64,000 bases of DNA from QAMH01 sp900556425 (GTDB taxonomy: Bacteria > Actinomycetota > Coriobacteriia > Coriobacteriales > QAMH01). Below are positions 17,151-25,370 of this stretch, one piece after another. The position numbers were made by a program, and so were the translations under genes. The stretch is taken from contig CABRZR010000004.1 in assembly GCA_902475535.1 (NCBI GenBank), forward strand, positions 75,326 to 139,325, in the 5' to 3' direction. The stretch's first letter is position 1. Each line of letters opens with the position of its first letter. The notes beneath the pieces are model-generated. The model was not told the origin of the DNA, did not search any database, and saw only the letters and a program-made list of their open reading frames with translations.

Positions 17151-17744
17151 TAATCAAATTCAATGACCGCAGTATACAGCAGGGAAAAGAGAGATAGCCG
17201 CATGGAAGAGGGAGCACGTTCATGACCCGAAATAAACCAAAACCGAACCACAACTAAAGGTGCAGTTCGGCTTTGTAAGGCCGTACAACATGTCATACGA
17301 CTTTGCGAGATGAAATCATTATCGCAATTCAAGCGCTCGTTGTCTTCTTTTCTTTTCTTTTCTTTTCTTTTCTTTTCTTTTCTTTTCGATTCACCACAAC
17401 CGCTTTTCTAGCGTCATTCTTGTTTCAAATGATTATTGCAGAGTTCGCATTTCATATGCTATTGGATGGCAATCGTTCTCAACATGTTATGCAAGTTCCT
17501 TGACCCCCTTTTGCAATCTAAAATTTGTGATCAAAATGCTTGTCACAGACGCAAGACTTTTTCAGAAAGCTTAAGGTTAAGTTCTTCTGCGATCACGATT
17601 GAAGGGGATATTCCGCTGATAAGCTCATGGAGGAGTTGGGAGGCTACCTTCATTGGTATAATGGAGACCGCATCAAGCTCTCGCCATGAGAATTGAGTCC
17701 AATGTAGCACAAAGACGCTAGAACTTGTGGCATAGGAATCGGGA
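17151..17744. other. AT-rich intergenic region with a pentanucleotide tract
   Basis: About 590 bp, clearly lower in GC than the genes on either side, separating the divergent glycosyltransferase and HEPN/SEC-C genes. It contains the (TTTTC)8 tract at 17348-17387. Open frames crossing it (for example 17303-17503 and 17436-17696 on plus, 17543-17800 on minus) have no convincing SD or recognisable domain. Remnants of a decayed gene are possible but cannot be shown. Confidence 0.5.
17348..17387. repeat. Simple sequence repeat (TTTTC) x 8
   Basis: Eight uninterrupted TTTTC units, preceded by the partial copy TTC. A five-base unit changes reading frame or promoter spacing when copies are gained or lost, as in known phase-variable loci. 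The tract is about 220 nt upstream of the glycosyltransferase start on minus and about 360 nt upstream of the HEPN/SEC-C gene on plus. Confidence 0.95.
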
Positions 17745-19478
17745 GTGCCGGTATCCTCTTTGGATTTATCGAAAGTCGACATTCCGATTGCGAACAGCAA
17801 GCTCGTATATTCTTATAATTTGCCAGTAGAATATCCTCCAGAAGTTTGGAGCGACTCCTTGAAAGAAGTATCGAGAACTCTTAAAAAGGCTGCAATTCAT
17901 GAGTGGAATGCATGGTCGTCTCTAGCCACAAGGGCCGCTCATGACAATAGCAAGACTCAATGGAATAGGGATATTCGCTCGGAGCTTCTCCGATACATGC
18001 CTGTCTCTATCGGCCTAAACCAAAGAGAAATAGAGGAAATGCTGACCCACTTTCTATACGCTTATCAGACATACAGGCAGCTTAGTCCAGATATCGATTT
18101 CATGATATATGGAGGAATGAAGGGGAGTCGGCGAATTAGATCTATCGTGTTGCCTTTATGTTCTTCACTCATTGAAGGCTGCTACATTAATCTTGCACGC
18201 TCAATCCTGATTCCACTTTCCAGAGCCTCTGGCAAAGACTATACAAATCTGAAAGATTTGTCTCCCACCACCGAAGCCCTGAGGAAGAATGGGCTGAGAC
18301 TGCTCGCTGATACGCCTGATATAGACTTGCGTAATTCGATTAGCCATGGAGGAATAAGTATAAAGTCTGGCACACAGGGAATTCAGATTGAATACACATA
18401 TCTGAACAAGAAGAAGCGACATTCTAGAACAACGGGTCTATGGGAACTCGAAAGAAAGGTTCTTGACTACCTTGAAACGGTAGAAGGCACTATTGTTGGC
18501 TTATGCGACTATTTCGACCAAGAGAATACCGACGCCCGGTTTCAAGAACTCCAGGACGCATACGTGCGCGGCATGTACCTTGGATTTAACATGAGCGACG
18601 ACTCCTTTTTATGTCTTGACGTTTCCGAAGCCACATCGGCATCTCAGCTGAATTACGCTTTCGATACTATCCAGACTGATGATTTCGTGTTATTCGAAAA
18701 AGCCGAGACACTGCTTGCTGTAATCAGACGAAGTAATCCCGACTACGACAATTATTGCGTCACATTTTCTCACCCGCGTATGCCCGCTAATTTTATACGT
18801 GCAACCGCACCAGAAATCGACAGATATATTGCCGAAGACAATATATGCGGTGAGCTAATCTCCAACATAGGGCGAAATCAAAACATGCTTTGGTTTGGAG
18901 CAAGCAGAGAGGACATCAATGAAACTGAAGCGGAATATTACGTGTTTCCGCACTACGAGAACGAGGAACTATCAATCTTCGATATCGAAGATGTTAGTTT
19001 AAGTGACAGAAAGCGTTTAAAAGCAAATGTCTTTATTAGTGGTGAGATAGCAAGGAACAACCTGTTAGAACTAATTGACCAGGCCCTGAACTGGATAAAG
19101 CCCCTATATAATCCACCCTCTATGACAATGCAAATCATGCATGGCGACATGGACACAGATTGCATTTACCTAAATGTATTCAGAAGCATTTCGGATTCCA
19201 ACCGTTCACTTGCCCAGAATAACAATAATTTCATCTGCCAGGTGGAATATTGCCCCAATCCCGCATTCCGACTTGCCGACAGCAATGGTTTTATCGCCTA
19301 TCTCTATCAAAACTCTGAGTGGATGAATGAAGAAATACGTATTTTATGGCGTGAGAGACAGTATCTAACGCACTCACGCGAAAAGAAGATACCGCGAAAT
19401 AGTCCGTGTCCGTGTGGAAGCGGGAAGAAATACAAAGGCTGCTGCGGAAGTACACATTCAGACCATAATGCCGCATGA
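17745..19478 (+). CDS. Large protein with HEPN-type RNxxxH motif and C-terminal SEC-C zinc motif
   Basis: 577 residues from GTG 17745; an in-frame stop 12 nt upstream fixes the limit. The C-terminus is a textbook SEC-C motif, PRNSPCPCGSGKKYKGCC (Cys 555, 557, 566, 567), as found at the end of SecA and many stress or mobile proteins. At residues 196-201, RNSISH fits the Rx4-6H signature of HEPN ribonucleases. It follows a helical region that includes 'LIEGCYINLARSIL' and 'ISHGGISI', a common HEPN context. The middle section is unassigned. Base composition is much more AT-rich than the neighbours, suggesting horizontal acquisition. A role in RNA-targeting defence or stress is plausible but not shown; no partner gene is adjacent. 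Confidence 0.6.
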   Translation: MPVSSLDLSKVDIPIANSKLVYSYNLPVEYPPEVWSDSLKEVSRTLKKAAIHEWNAWSSLATRAAHDNSKTQWNRDIRSELLRYMPVSIGLNQREIEEMLTHFLYAYQTYRQLSPDIDFMIYGGMKGSRRIRSIVLPLCSSLIEGCYINLARSILIPLSRASGKDYTNLKDLSPTTEALRKNGLRLLADTPDIDLRNSISHGGISIKSGTQGIQIEYTYLNKKKRHSRTTGLWELERKVLDYLETVEGTIVGLCDYFDQENTDARFQELQDAYVRGMYLGFNMSDDSFLCLDVSEATSASQLNYAFDTIQTDDFVLFEKAETLLAVIRRSNPDYDNYCVTFSHPRMPANFIRATAPEIDRYIAEDNICGELISNIGRNQNMLWFGASREDINETEAEYYVFPHYENEELSIFDIEDVSLSDRKRLKANVFISGEIARNNLLELIDQALNWIKPLYNPPSMTMQIMHGDMDTDCIYLNVFRSISDSNRSLAQNNNNFICQVEYCPNPAFRLADSNGFIAYLYQNSEWMNEEIRILWRERQYLTHSREKKIPRNSPCPCGSGKKYKGCCGSTHSDHNAA

Positions 19479-19591
19479 CCCCGTCATGCGATTTGCGCGC
19501 TATTCGTCGCTTCTTTGTGTGCGCTCGCTTGCTCCCAATTATGTGAACTTGGATTATACACTGCACCTCAAACAAACAACAAAACAGCAAA

Positions 19592-20659
19592 TCATTCGTA
19601 TTTCTTTCCCTTTATCGCGGCCGCCAATTTGAATGAGGGCAAATAGAGGGCGGGAATTCTAGACAAGATCCAGGCCCTGAGCTTCCATATGCGGGAGACA
19701 TGAGAATCCTGCATATAATCGTCAAGCCCGTCTCGGACCTTTTTGAGGATTATCGGAAGCATGTCACGTTTGTATGTTTCGTCCTCGCCTTCCTCCAACA
19801 GACGGTAGATCCTGCAATACTCGAGTTCCTGCCGAGCCGCATATGCCGCATTCAATTCCGCATCTTCAGCAAAGCGTTCTTGGATAGCGATTCCGCACTG
19901 GGCAACTGAGTCTATATAATCGGATATCTTCTTCTTCGATGCGGATTTCTGACCGGTGATGGATCCACTTCGCATGACGTAGCCATACAAGGGCGAAGAC
20001 ACCATCCCGACCATGGGAGATTTCGACACAATCTGGGCGATGCAATACAGGTCTTCGTAGAATCTACCTTCCGGAAACGGTGCTTCTCCCCAGACGTCCT
20101 TCTTCGCAAGTTTGCATGCTGCGCTGATTTCAAACCGCCCGCCGTACAACATCAAGCCCAGAGCGGCAGCGTCAGTCATCACCTCACAAGAATGAGTCTC
20201 GGAAAACCAGTCTTCGTTCCGTGCATCTGTACCGGTAATCTGCTTGAATTCGCCTACGACCATACGGACGGACGAATCATCAAGCATCGGAGCAATGAGG
20301 GTCTCTACGCAATCTGGAGATATAACATCATCACCATCAACAAACATGATGTACTCGCCACCAGCGCAAGCAAGTCCCGTATTTCTGGCAGACGAGAGAC
20401 CACCATTGCTTTTGTGAATGACTTTCACCTGCGGATATTCCCCAGCTAATGTGTCGCATATCTCGCTCGTGCCGTCTGTCGACCCATCGTCAACCAGAAG
20501 AATCTCGACAGCGTCATAGCTTTGAGAAGCAAGGCTTTTGACACAAGAGGTCAGATGGCTCGAAATGTTATAGGCGGGAACGACAATGCTCACAAGCGCC
20601 GCGCCGACTGGCATTGGCGTAGCCTGGCTTTTCGGTTCATCTTGCAATTCGTAGCTCAT
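19592..20659 (-). CDS. Family-2 glycosyltransferase (EPS/capsule type)
   Basis: About 355 residues from ATG 20659; a GTG at 20665 directly abuts the preceding stop. The N-terminal GT-A domain shows SIVVPAYNISSHL, LLVDDGSTDGTSEICD, the SNGGLSSARNTGL segment and MFVDGDDVISPD with the DxD metal site. The C-terminal ~100 residues are helical and charged, as in EpsJ/WfgS-like transferases of extracellular polysaccharide clusters. It is the downstream member of a two-gene unit with the next glycosyltransferase. Sugar specificity cannot be deduced. Confidence 0.85.
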   Translation of the reverse strand: MSYELQDEPKSQATPMPVGAALVSIVVPAYNISSHLTSCVKSLASQSYDAVEILLVDDGSTDGTSEICDTLAGEYPQVKVIHKSNGGLSSARNTGLACAGGEYIMFVDGDDVISPDCVETLIAPMLDDSSVRMVVGEFKQITGTDARNEDWFSETHSCEVMTDAAALGLMLYGGRFEISAACKLAKKDVWGEAPFPEGRFYEDLYCIAQIVSKSPMVGMVSSPLYGYVMRSGSITGQKSASKKKISDYIDSVAQCGIAIQERFAEDAELNAAYAARQELEYCRIYRLLEEGEDETYKRDMLPIILKKVRDGLDDYMQDSHVSRIWKLRAWILSRIPALYLPSFKLAAAIKGKKYE

Positions 20660-20665
20660 GCGCAC

Positions 20666-21562
20666 TTACCGTCGCTTTCCCTTCGACGCGACTGCAGAAG
20701 CCGCGTGCCTTCTACCCGAAGCATTCCCCGCAAGGCGCGCGATGCAGTCAAGAAAAAACGCGGACATCTCTCTCATGTTGCGCTCTTTCCACAGCTCGGA
20801 GAACACATGTTTTGCCAGATCTTTTCCACTGCTCGTAACGGCCGCATTGCACAAGTCATCTTTGTGCGATTCCAAAAAGGCACCTATAGCGTAATTCCGA
20901 TCGTACTGCTCGCGAAATCCTAGATTATGAGAATGGTAGACTTCGGCATCTGCGGCGTAGGCAACGCGCATCCCGTCTCTCATAAACTTTGCAGCCATGA
21001 GCATGTCCTCGTTCGTCGCAACCTCGTCGAAACCGCCGCATGCAATATAGGTCTCACGTCGGTACGCCGAGCATGCATCCGATACAAAGAAGGCCTTTAT
21101 TCCCATCGTGGACACATCCTCGAGCGAACGCACGACCGATGCCGCCGAATAGTTGTATGACCTCACCAGCTGCTCAAAGCGTCGGGCATCCTTCTTTGGA
21201 AGCTGCCTGCCAGATGACATCGCGATGTCGTCAAACTCCAGCATGGGGCGGATAAGGTTTTCAACATACCTTTCGGATACCGGCAACGCATCTTGCGTCA
21301 AGAACAAGATGAAGTCGCTTTGCAGCGTCCTCATCCCCAAATCACGCGTCAGTCCGTGATTAAAATCCTTGCGTTCGATGGAGATGAGCCGCACGTCCTC
21401 AAAGGATTCCACAATCGAAACCGTATCATCATCGGAACTCGAGTCTATGACAAGAATCTCATCAAGTGACCGGGTTTGGTTCTTCAGGAGTTCGAGCAAT
21501 TCCCCAATCTCATCTTGCGCGTTCAGAGTTGGAATTATTATTCCGACAGTACAGGTTTCCAT
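20666..21562 (-). CDS. Family-2 glycosyltransferase, rhamnosyltransferase-like
   Basis: 298 residues. It shows the GT2 start GIIIPTLNAQDEI, VIDSSSDDDT, and the 'DFNHGLTRDLGM' segment close to the FNHGxTRN signature of RfbF-type rhamnosyltransferases. 'LFLTQDALP' takes the position of the DxD strand. ATG 21562 has GAGGA about 9 nt upstream. Its stop codon is immediately followed by the start of the next transferase, so the two are very likely translated from one mRNA. Rhamnosyl transfer is a family-based guess. Confidence 0.8.
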   Translation of the reverse strand: METCTVGIIIPTLNAQDEIGELLELLKNQTRSLDEILVIDSSSDDDTVSIVESFEDVRLISIERKDFNHGLTRDLGMRTLQSDFILFLTQDALPVSERYVENLIRPMLEFDDIAMSSGRQLPKKDARRFEQLVRSYNYSAASVVRSLEDVSTMGIKAFFVSDACSAYRRETYIACGGFDEVATNEDMLMAAKFMRDGMRVAYAADAEVYHSHNLGFREQYDRNYAIGAFLESHKDDLCNAAVTSSGKDLAKHVFSELWKERNMREMSAFFLDCIARLAGNASGRRHAASAVASKGKRR

Positions 21563-21678
21563 TCACGTTTTCCTCGTATCGTTACTCTCGATTTGTGTAT
21601 CGTAGCAGACGACACGGGCACGAAAGTCGTTTAACATGCTTGAAGTCAAATTCGACCGGCTGCACGAAAAGGCAAGAT

Positions 21679-22770
21679 GTGACAACCCAGATCTTCTACA
21701 TCGACGAGATATGTCCCGACTATCGACTGAACAACGCCGGATGCAAGGCGCGGGACGATGTTTCGTTTATTTTAAATGACATCGGGTTTTCAAGAATCGT
21801 GATCAACTACGACTATCATGCCCGAATGACAAGCGGCGCCCTTTCCCGTCTTGGCTTTCATTTTTCAGCTGCAAGGGATTGGACAGACGCGCTTTCAAAA
21901 GTCGATGATGGAAGCATAGTCATCCTTCAGTTTCCTCTGATGCACCATTCGATTTTCGCAAAAGGCCCTTTCAAAAAAGCATACGAACGAGGCGTAAGGT
22001 TCATCTTGATAATTCACGACCTCGATTCCATCCGCCTCGGAGCAGAACGCGATAGAAGCCGTGCGGCAAAGAAGCGTATATACGCCGAAGAGCTTTCTCT
22101 CATCGATCTTTCTTCGGTTCTTATAGTGCATAACGAGGCGATGAAGAAGCGGCTAGTGGAAGTTCATGGCATCGACCCCGAGAGGATTGTGCCGTTGCAG
22201 GTATTTGACTATCTTCTCTCGGATGAAAACGCCTATGCGACGGCATCGGGACCTGGAAGCCCGGTGATTATCGCCGGAAACCTTCAGAGGGGCAAGGCGG
22301 ACTATCTCTACGAGCTGCCCGAAACGCCTAACTTCAATCTGTACGGTGCGAGCTTCGAGGACACGGGGAGACACAATTTGCATTATATGGGGGAGTTTTC
22401 GCCAGAAGAGCTCATACCAAACCTGCAGGGTAGCTTCGGACTTGTCTGGGATGGACCGAGCACAAATACGTGCACCGGCGCTTTTGGAGCCTATCTGCGC
22501 ATCAACAACCCACACAAGACATCGCTATACCTTGCCGCCGGCCTTCCCGTCGCCATTTGGGATCAAGCCGCTCTCGCTCCCTTCATAAAAGAGCACGGAG
22601 CGGGAATAACCGTGCCGAGCTTGTCTATACTCGCCGATGCCCTCAACTCGATCTCGGCAGAGGAATACATGCGGATGAGGGAAAACGCCCGGGACATTTC
22701 GAAGAAACTACGCGACGGCCATTTCTTAAAGCATGCGATTGACGAGGCTATGCTTCGTCCCATGCCCTGA
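21679..22770 (+). CDS. Gtf3/WbbI-type glycosyltransferase
   Basis: About 363 residues from GTG 21679 (AAAAGG about 6 nt upstream). The frame is open further upstream, but there it lies antisense to the previous gene and has no homology. The protein has the two-domain layout of Gtf3/WbbI-like transferases: 'ILIIHDLDSIR' in the first half, then 'IIAGNLQRGKADYLYELP', 'FNLYG' and 'GLVWDG' in the nucleotide-sugar-binding second half. WbbI is a galactofuranosyltransferase and Gtf3 a glucosyltransferase, so the sugar is open. It is the only plus-strand transferase here, and its 3' end overlaps the convergent gene by 23 bp (22748-22770). Confidence 0.75.
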   Translation: MTTQIFYIDEICPDYRLNNAGCKARDDVSFILNDIGFSRIVINYDYHARMTSGALSRLGFHFSAARDWTDALSKVDDGSIVILQFPLMHHSIFAKGPFKKAYERGVRFILIIHDLDSIRLGAERDRSRAAKKRIYAEELSLIDLSSVLIVHNEAMKKRLVEVHGIDPERIVPLQVFDYLLSDENAYATASGPGSPVIIAGNLQRGKADYLYELPETPNFNLYGASFEDTGRHNLHYMGEFSPEELIPNLQGSFGLVWDGPSTNTCTGAFGAYLRINNPHKTSLYLAAGLPVAIWDQAALAPFIKEHGAGITVPSLSILADALNSISAEEYMRMRENARDISKKLRDGHFLKHAIDEAMLRPMP

Positions 22771-23770
22771 TGGCCCCCGCCTTGATCAAGAGCTTTCTAA
22801 GCGTTTGGTATATTCCCATTCGTACAAGCAAGCATTTTGCACGGAGCGCCAAAGGAAGATTGCCCCTAGGTTCCTCGACGAGAACATCCGCGAGCAACTC
22901 CCGGACATGCCTTCGCACGCCGATGCCTTCGACTGAATCCCCCGCCAGCGTATCAATACTCAGCAAAAAACGGATGACCATTTGCTGACGCAAGCCTCTA
23001 AGGTCTGGATTGACTTCGATTTCCCTGATTTGCTCGACGGCCTTGAGTCCAGATGCCGCCTTTTTGGCATCAGCGCGATGCAGAAGGGAACCTTCGGTCT
23101 GGCGATACCAGTACAGCCGATCATCAATCCAACAAACATCGCTCACGTTGCCTAGATACTGGTGGAGAAACGCTGCGTCCTCAAAGAGCCACATGTCCTC
23201 GTCGAACGGGCCCGAGGCCGCTGCAAAAGCACGCAGGCAATCGGCTTTGAACAAGTAAGAATACAGATAATGACCGCGTCTCCCCTGATAGAGCAGGGAT
23301 TCGAGCTCGCTAAACTTAATAACTCCCTCAGGAAGCGTTGCTTCTGCATACAAATCGGAAACGGGCAACTCGCCCTCTTCATTGAATGATTTTATACCGA
23401 TAGCGACAAGCTCACAGCGACAGGCAGAGATGCGCTCCGCGATCTTTTCCAAAGCGCCCGGCGCAACATAGTCATCGGCATCGACAAACCAGATCCAGTC
23501 TCCGGACGCCTCGATTAATCCGCGATTTCGAGCCGCCGATGGGCCCCGATTCGCCGTATGGACTGACGAGACCCTCTTGTCCCGGCAAGACCACTCATCA
23601 CACAATTCAGGGGTGGAATCGCTCGACCCATCGTCCACGAGCAAAACCTGGAGGTTCGAATAATCTTGCTCCACGATGCTCCGCACGCATTCATCCAAGT
23701 ATCTTTCGGCGTTATACGCTGGAATGACGACAGAAATCAAAGGCGACATCCCGTGCTCTTTTCCCGTCAT
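22748..23770 (-). CDS. Family-2 glycosyltransferase (EPS type)
   Basis: 340 residues from ATG 23770, which overlaps the TGA of the flippase gene (TGATG). The frame stays open far upstream, but that part is antisense-like and has no homology. Motifs: SVVIPAYNAERYLDECV, LLVDDGSSDSTPELCDEW, NRGPSAARNRG and WFVDADDYV. The C-terminal part is helical. The coupled start implies one operon with the flippase, the transferase acting on the same lipid-linked glycan. Confidence 0.85.
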   Translation of the reverse strand: MTGKEHGMSPLISVVIPAYNAERYLDECVRSIVEQDYSNLQVLLVDDGSSDSTPELCDEWSCRDKRVSSVHTANRGPSAARNRGLIEASGDWIWFVDADDYVAPGALEKIAERISACRCELVAIGIKSFNEEGELPVSDLYAEATLPEGVIKFSELESLLYQGRRGHYLYSYLFKADCLRAFAAASGPFDEDMWLFEDAAFLHQYLGNVSDVCWIDDRLYWYRQTEGSLLHRADAKKAASGLKAVEQIREIEVNPDLRGLRQQMVIRFLLSIDTLAGDSVEGIGVRRHVRELLADVLVEEPRGNLPLALRAKCLLVRMGIYQTLRKLLIKAGAIRAWDEA

Positions 23771-25224
23771 CACTGGCTTTTTCCTCTCGCTCCTATAATC
23801 CGATGAAAGTGTTTGTTTTTCGTCGCGATGCAATACGCGAAAGCGAGCACGCAGAAAAACGCCACACCGACAACCATCTCCACGAGAAGCGTGGGCACCG
23901 AAACGCCCACAATCGAAACGAGTGGAATCGATATCACGCGAATGAGAATCGTCATGAGAGCGCCGATGACGACAAACGGGAGCATGTTGCGTAGGTAGCG
24001 CAATAACGGAAGTTCGCCACGGACAAAATACGCCTGGACAGCTAGCACGACGAGCTCGGCGGCAACGGTCCCGATTGCCGCGCCCAACGCCCCCAAGCGA
24101 CTGATGAGCACGAGGCACAGCACGATATTTGCAACGGCACCTATGCAAACGGAAATGGTGTAGTGGTTGTCACGGTACATGGGCAGCAGGTACTGGGCTC
24201 CTATTACGTTCGTCGCGCAAATGAGGGGCACTACCCAGGCAAGAACCACCATCACGGGAATGCAAGGATCATAGCCCGGTCCAAAGAAAACCGGCACGAA
24301 CTCGGGCGCGATGCCCGCGATACCAAATGCCACGGCAAGACCACCAGCCAACATGAACCACATGGACGTATCGAGCAAAGCGAGCCCTTCTTCATGCTTT
24401 CCGGAGGCAAAGAGGCCCGACATATGCGGAAGCATAACCGTTCCCAGAGCCGTAATTACGGCAAGGGGCATCTTCGCCATCTTCTCCGAATAGTCGAAAT
24501 AGCCAGTCTGCTCCATCGTCGACATAACGCCGAGCAAAATGGAGTTAAGCGTCGTATAGAGGCTAATCGCAATAACGGGAATAAAGAGCTTCAGATTAGG
24601 AAGGAAATGCACCTTCACCTCAGCCCACGTAGGTCTGGAAAAACTCACGTACTGGCGCGCAAACGGCATGAGCAGCGCAAAGCCAAGCAGCAAGGCAAGA
24701 GAGTGAATGCCGCAATAGAGGTAAACATCCTGGGCAGAGCGGATGATGGTGAATATGCCGACAAGCTCGAGGGCCTTTGTGGCGATGTTTATGACGGTCG
24801 CCTTGGCAAAGTCCTCCATGCCAAAAAAGAGCCATGAAATGTTAACAATGCCCGAAAACACGTACATCGCCCAAAGCAACGCGACGAGCGTGCCTCCCTG
24901 GGGCATGACAAGCGCATAGGCAAGGTAGATGAGAAAGACGGGAACCGCGATGACAAGCTGCGAAGCAAATACCGACCAAAAGGTCTTGCTGCGCTTTTCC
25001 GGATCATCAGCGACCGCGGCAATGGTACGCACGCCATAATTTGACATACCCAAAGTCGCAAACATCACGAAATATGCCGCGATTGCGTAGGTATATGAAA
25101 ACTCGCCCACGCCCCCTGGCCCGAGCACACGCGAGAGATACGGCGTGGAGATGAGCGGCGCAATAATCAAAAAGATCTGATACGCCGAATTGTAGATAAA
25201 GTTTTTCTTTACAGAATGTGACAT
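23770..25224 (-). CDS. Oligosaccharide flippase (Wzx/PST family)
   Basis: 484 residues with about 14 membrane segments. The N-terminal region 'FIYNSAYQIFLIIAPLISTP' followed by 'YLSRVLGPGGVGEFSY' is highly typical of Wzx O-antigen/capsule repeat-unit translocases. It flips the undecaprenyl-diphosphate-linked unit outward for polymerisation. It lies divergent from the polymerase-like gene at 25371 and is translationally coupled to the following glycosyltransferase. The ATG has no SD but is preceded by TATAGT with a 7-nt gap, suggesting a leaderless transcript. Confidence 0.9.
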   Translation of the reverse strand: MSHSVKKNFIYNSAYQIFLIIAPLISTPYLSRVLGPGGVGEFSYTYAIAAYFVMFATLGMSNYGVRTIAAVADDPEKRSKTFWSVFASQLVIAVPVFLIYLAYALVMPQGGTLVALLWAMYVFSGIVNISWLFFGMEDFAKATVINIATKALELVGIFTIIRSAQDVYLYCGIHSLALLLGFALLMPFARQYVSFSRPTWAEVKVHFLPNLKLFIPVIAISLYTTLNSILLGVMSTMEQTGYFDYSEKMAKMPLAVITALGTVMLPHMSGLFASGKHEEGLALLDTSMWFMLAGGLAVAFGIAGIAPEFVPVFFGPGYDPCIPVMVVLAWVVPLICATNVIGAQYLLPMYRDNHYTISVCIGAVANIVLCLVLISRLGALGAAIGTVAAELVVLAVQAYFVRGELPLLRYLRNMLPFVVIGALMTILIRVISIPLVSIVGVSVPTLLVEMVVGVAFFCVLAFAYCIATKNKHFHRIIGARGKSQ

Positions 25225-25231
25225 GATCGCA

Positions 25232-25237
25232 ACTATA
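25232..25237 (-). promoter_or_regulatory. Candidate -10 box (TATAGT) of a leaderless flippase transcript
   Basis: Reading leftward, TATAGT (25237-25232) is followed by 7 nt and then the ATG at 25224, so transcription would begin at or next to the A of the start codon. There is no SD in the gap. No clear -35 hexamer sits 16-18 nt upstream. Confidence 0.45.
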
Positions 25238-25370
25238 CCGCATTGACACGAAGAGTCGGGGCGCTAACACCTAATGTGATATATTGTCGATTCAGGTCCC
25301 AATCACCCAATCATGATAACCACATGGTGCCGCTTTGATTAAAGTCAAGGAAAACGACCAACAAGGGAAT

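Noticed and set aside
17303..17503. A small plus-strand frame running through the (TTTTC)8 tract
   Set aside because: Its Phe/Ser-rich core is just the repeat translated. No SD, so not called as a gene.
17543..17800. An 85-codon minus-strand frame in the AT-rich region
   Set aside because: It looks mildly protein-like but overlaps the HEPN/SEC-C start, has no SD and matches nothing known to me. It may be a gene remnant.
21466..21678. The 71-codon upstream extension of the Gtf3-like gene
   Set aside because: It is antisense to the rhamnosyltransferase-like gene and lacks homology; GTG 21679 with AAAAGG fits the family start.
23771..24148. The 126-codon N-terminal extension of the glycosyltransferase at 22748-23770
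   Set aside because: It lies in another frame of the flippase gene and is Arg/His-rich; the TGATG overlap at 23770 is the natural start.
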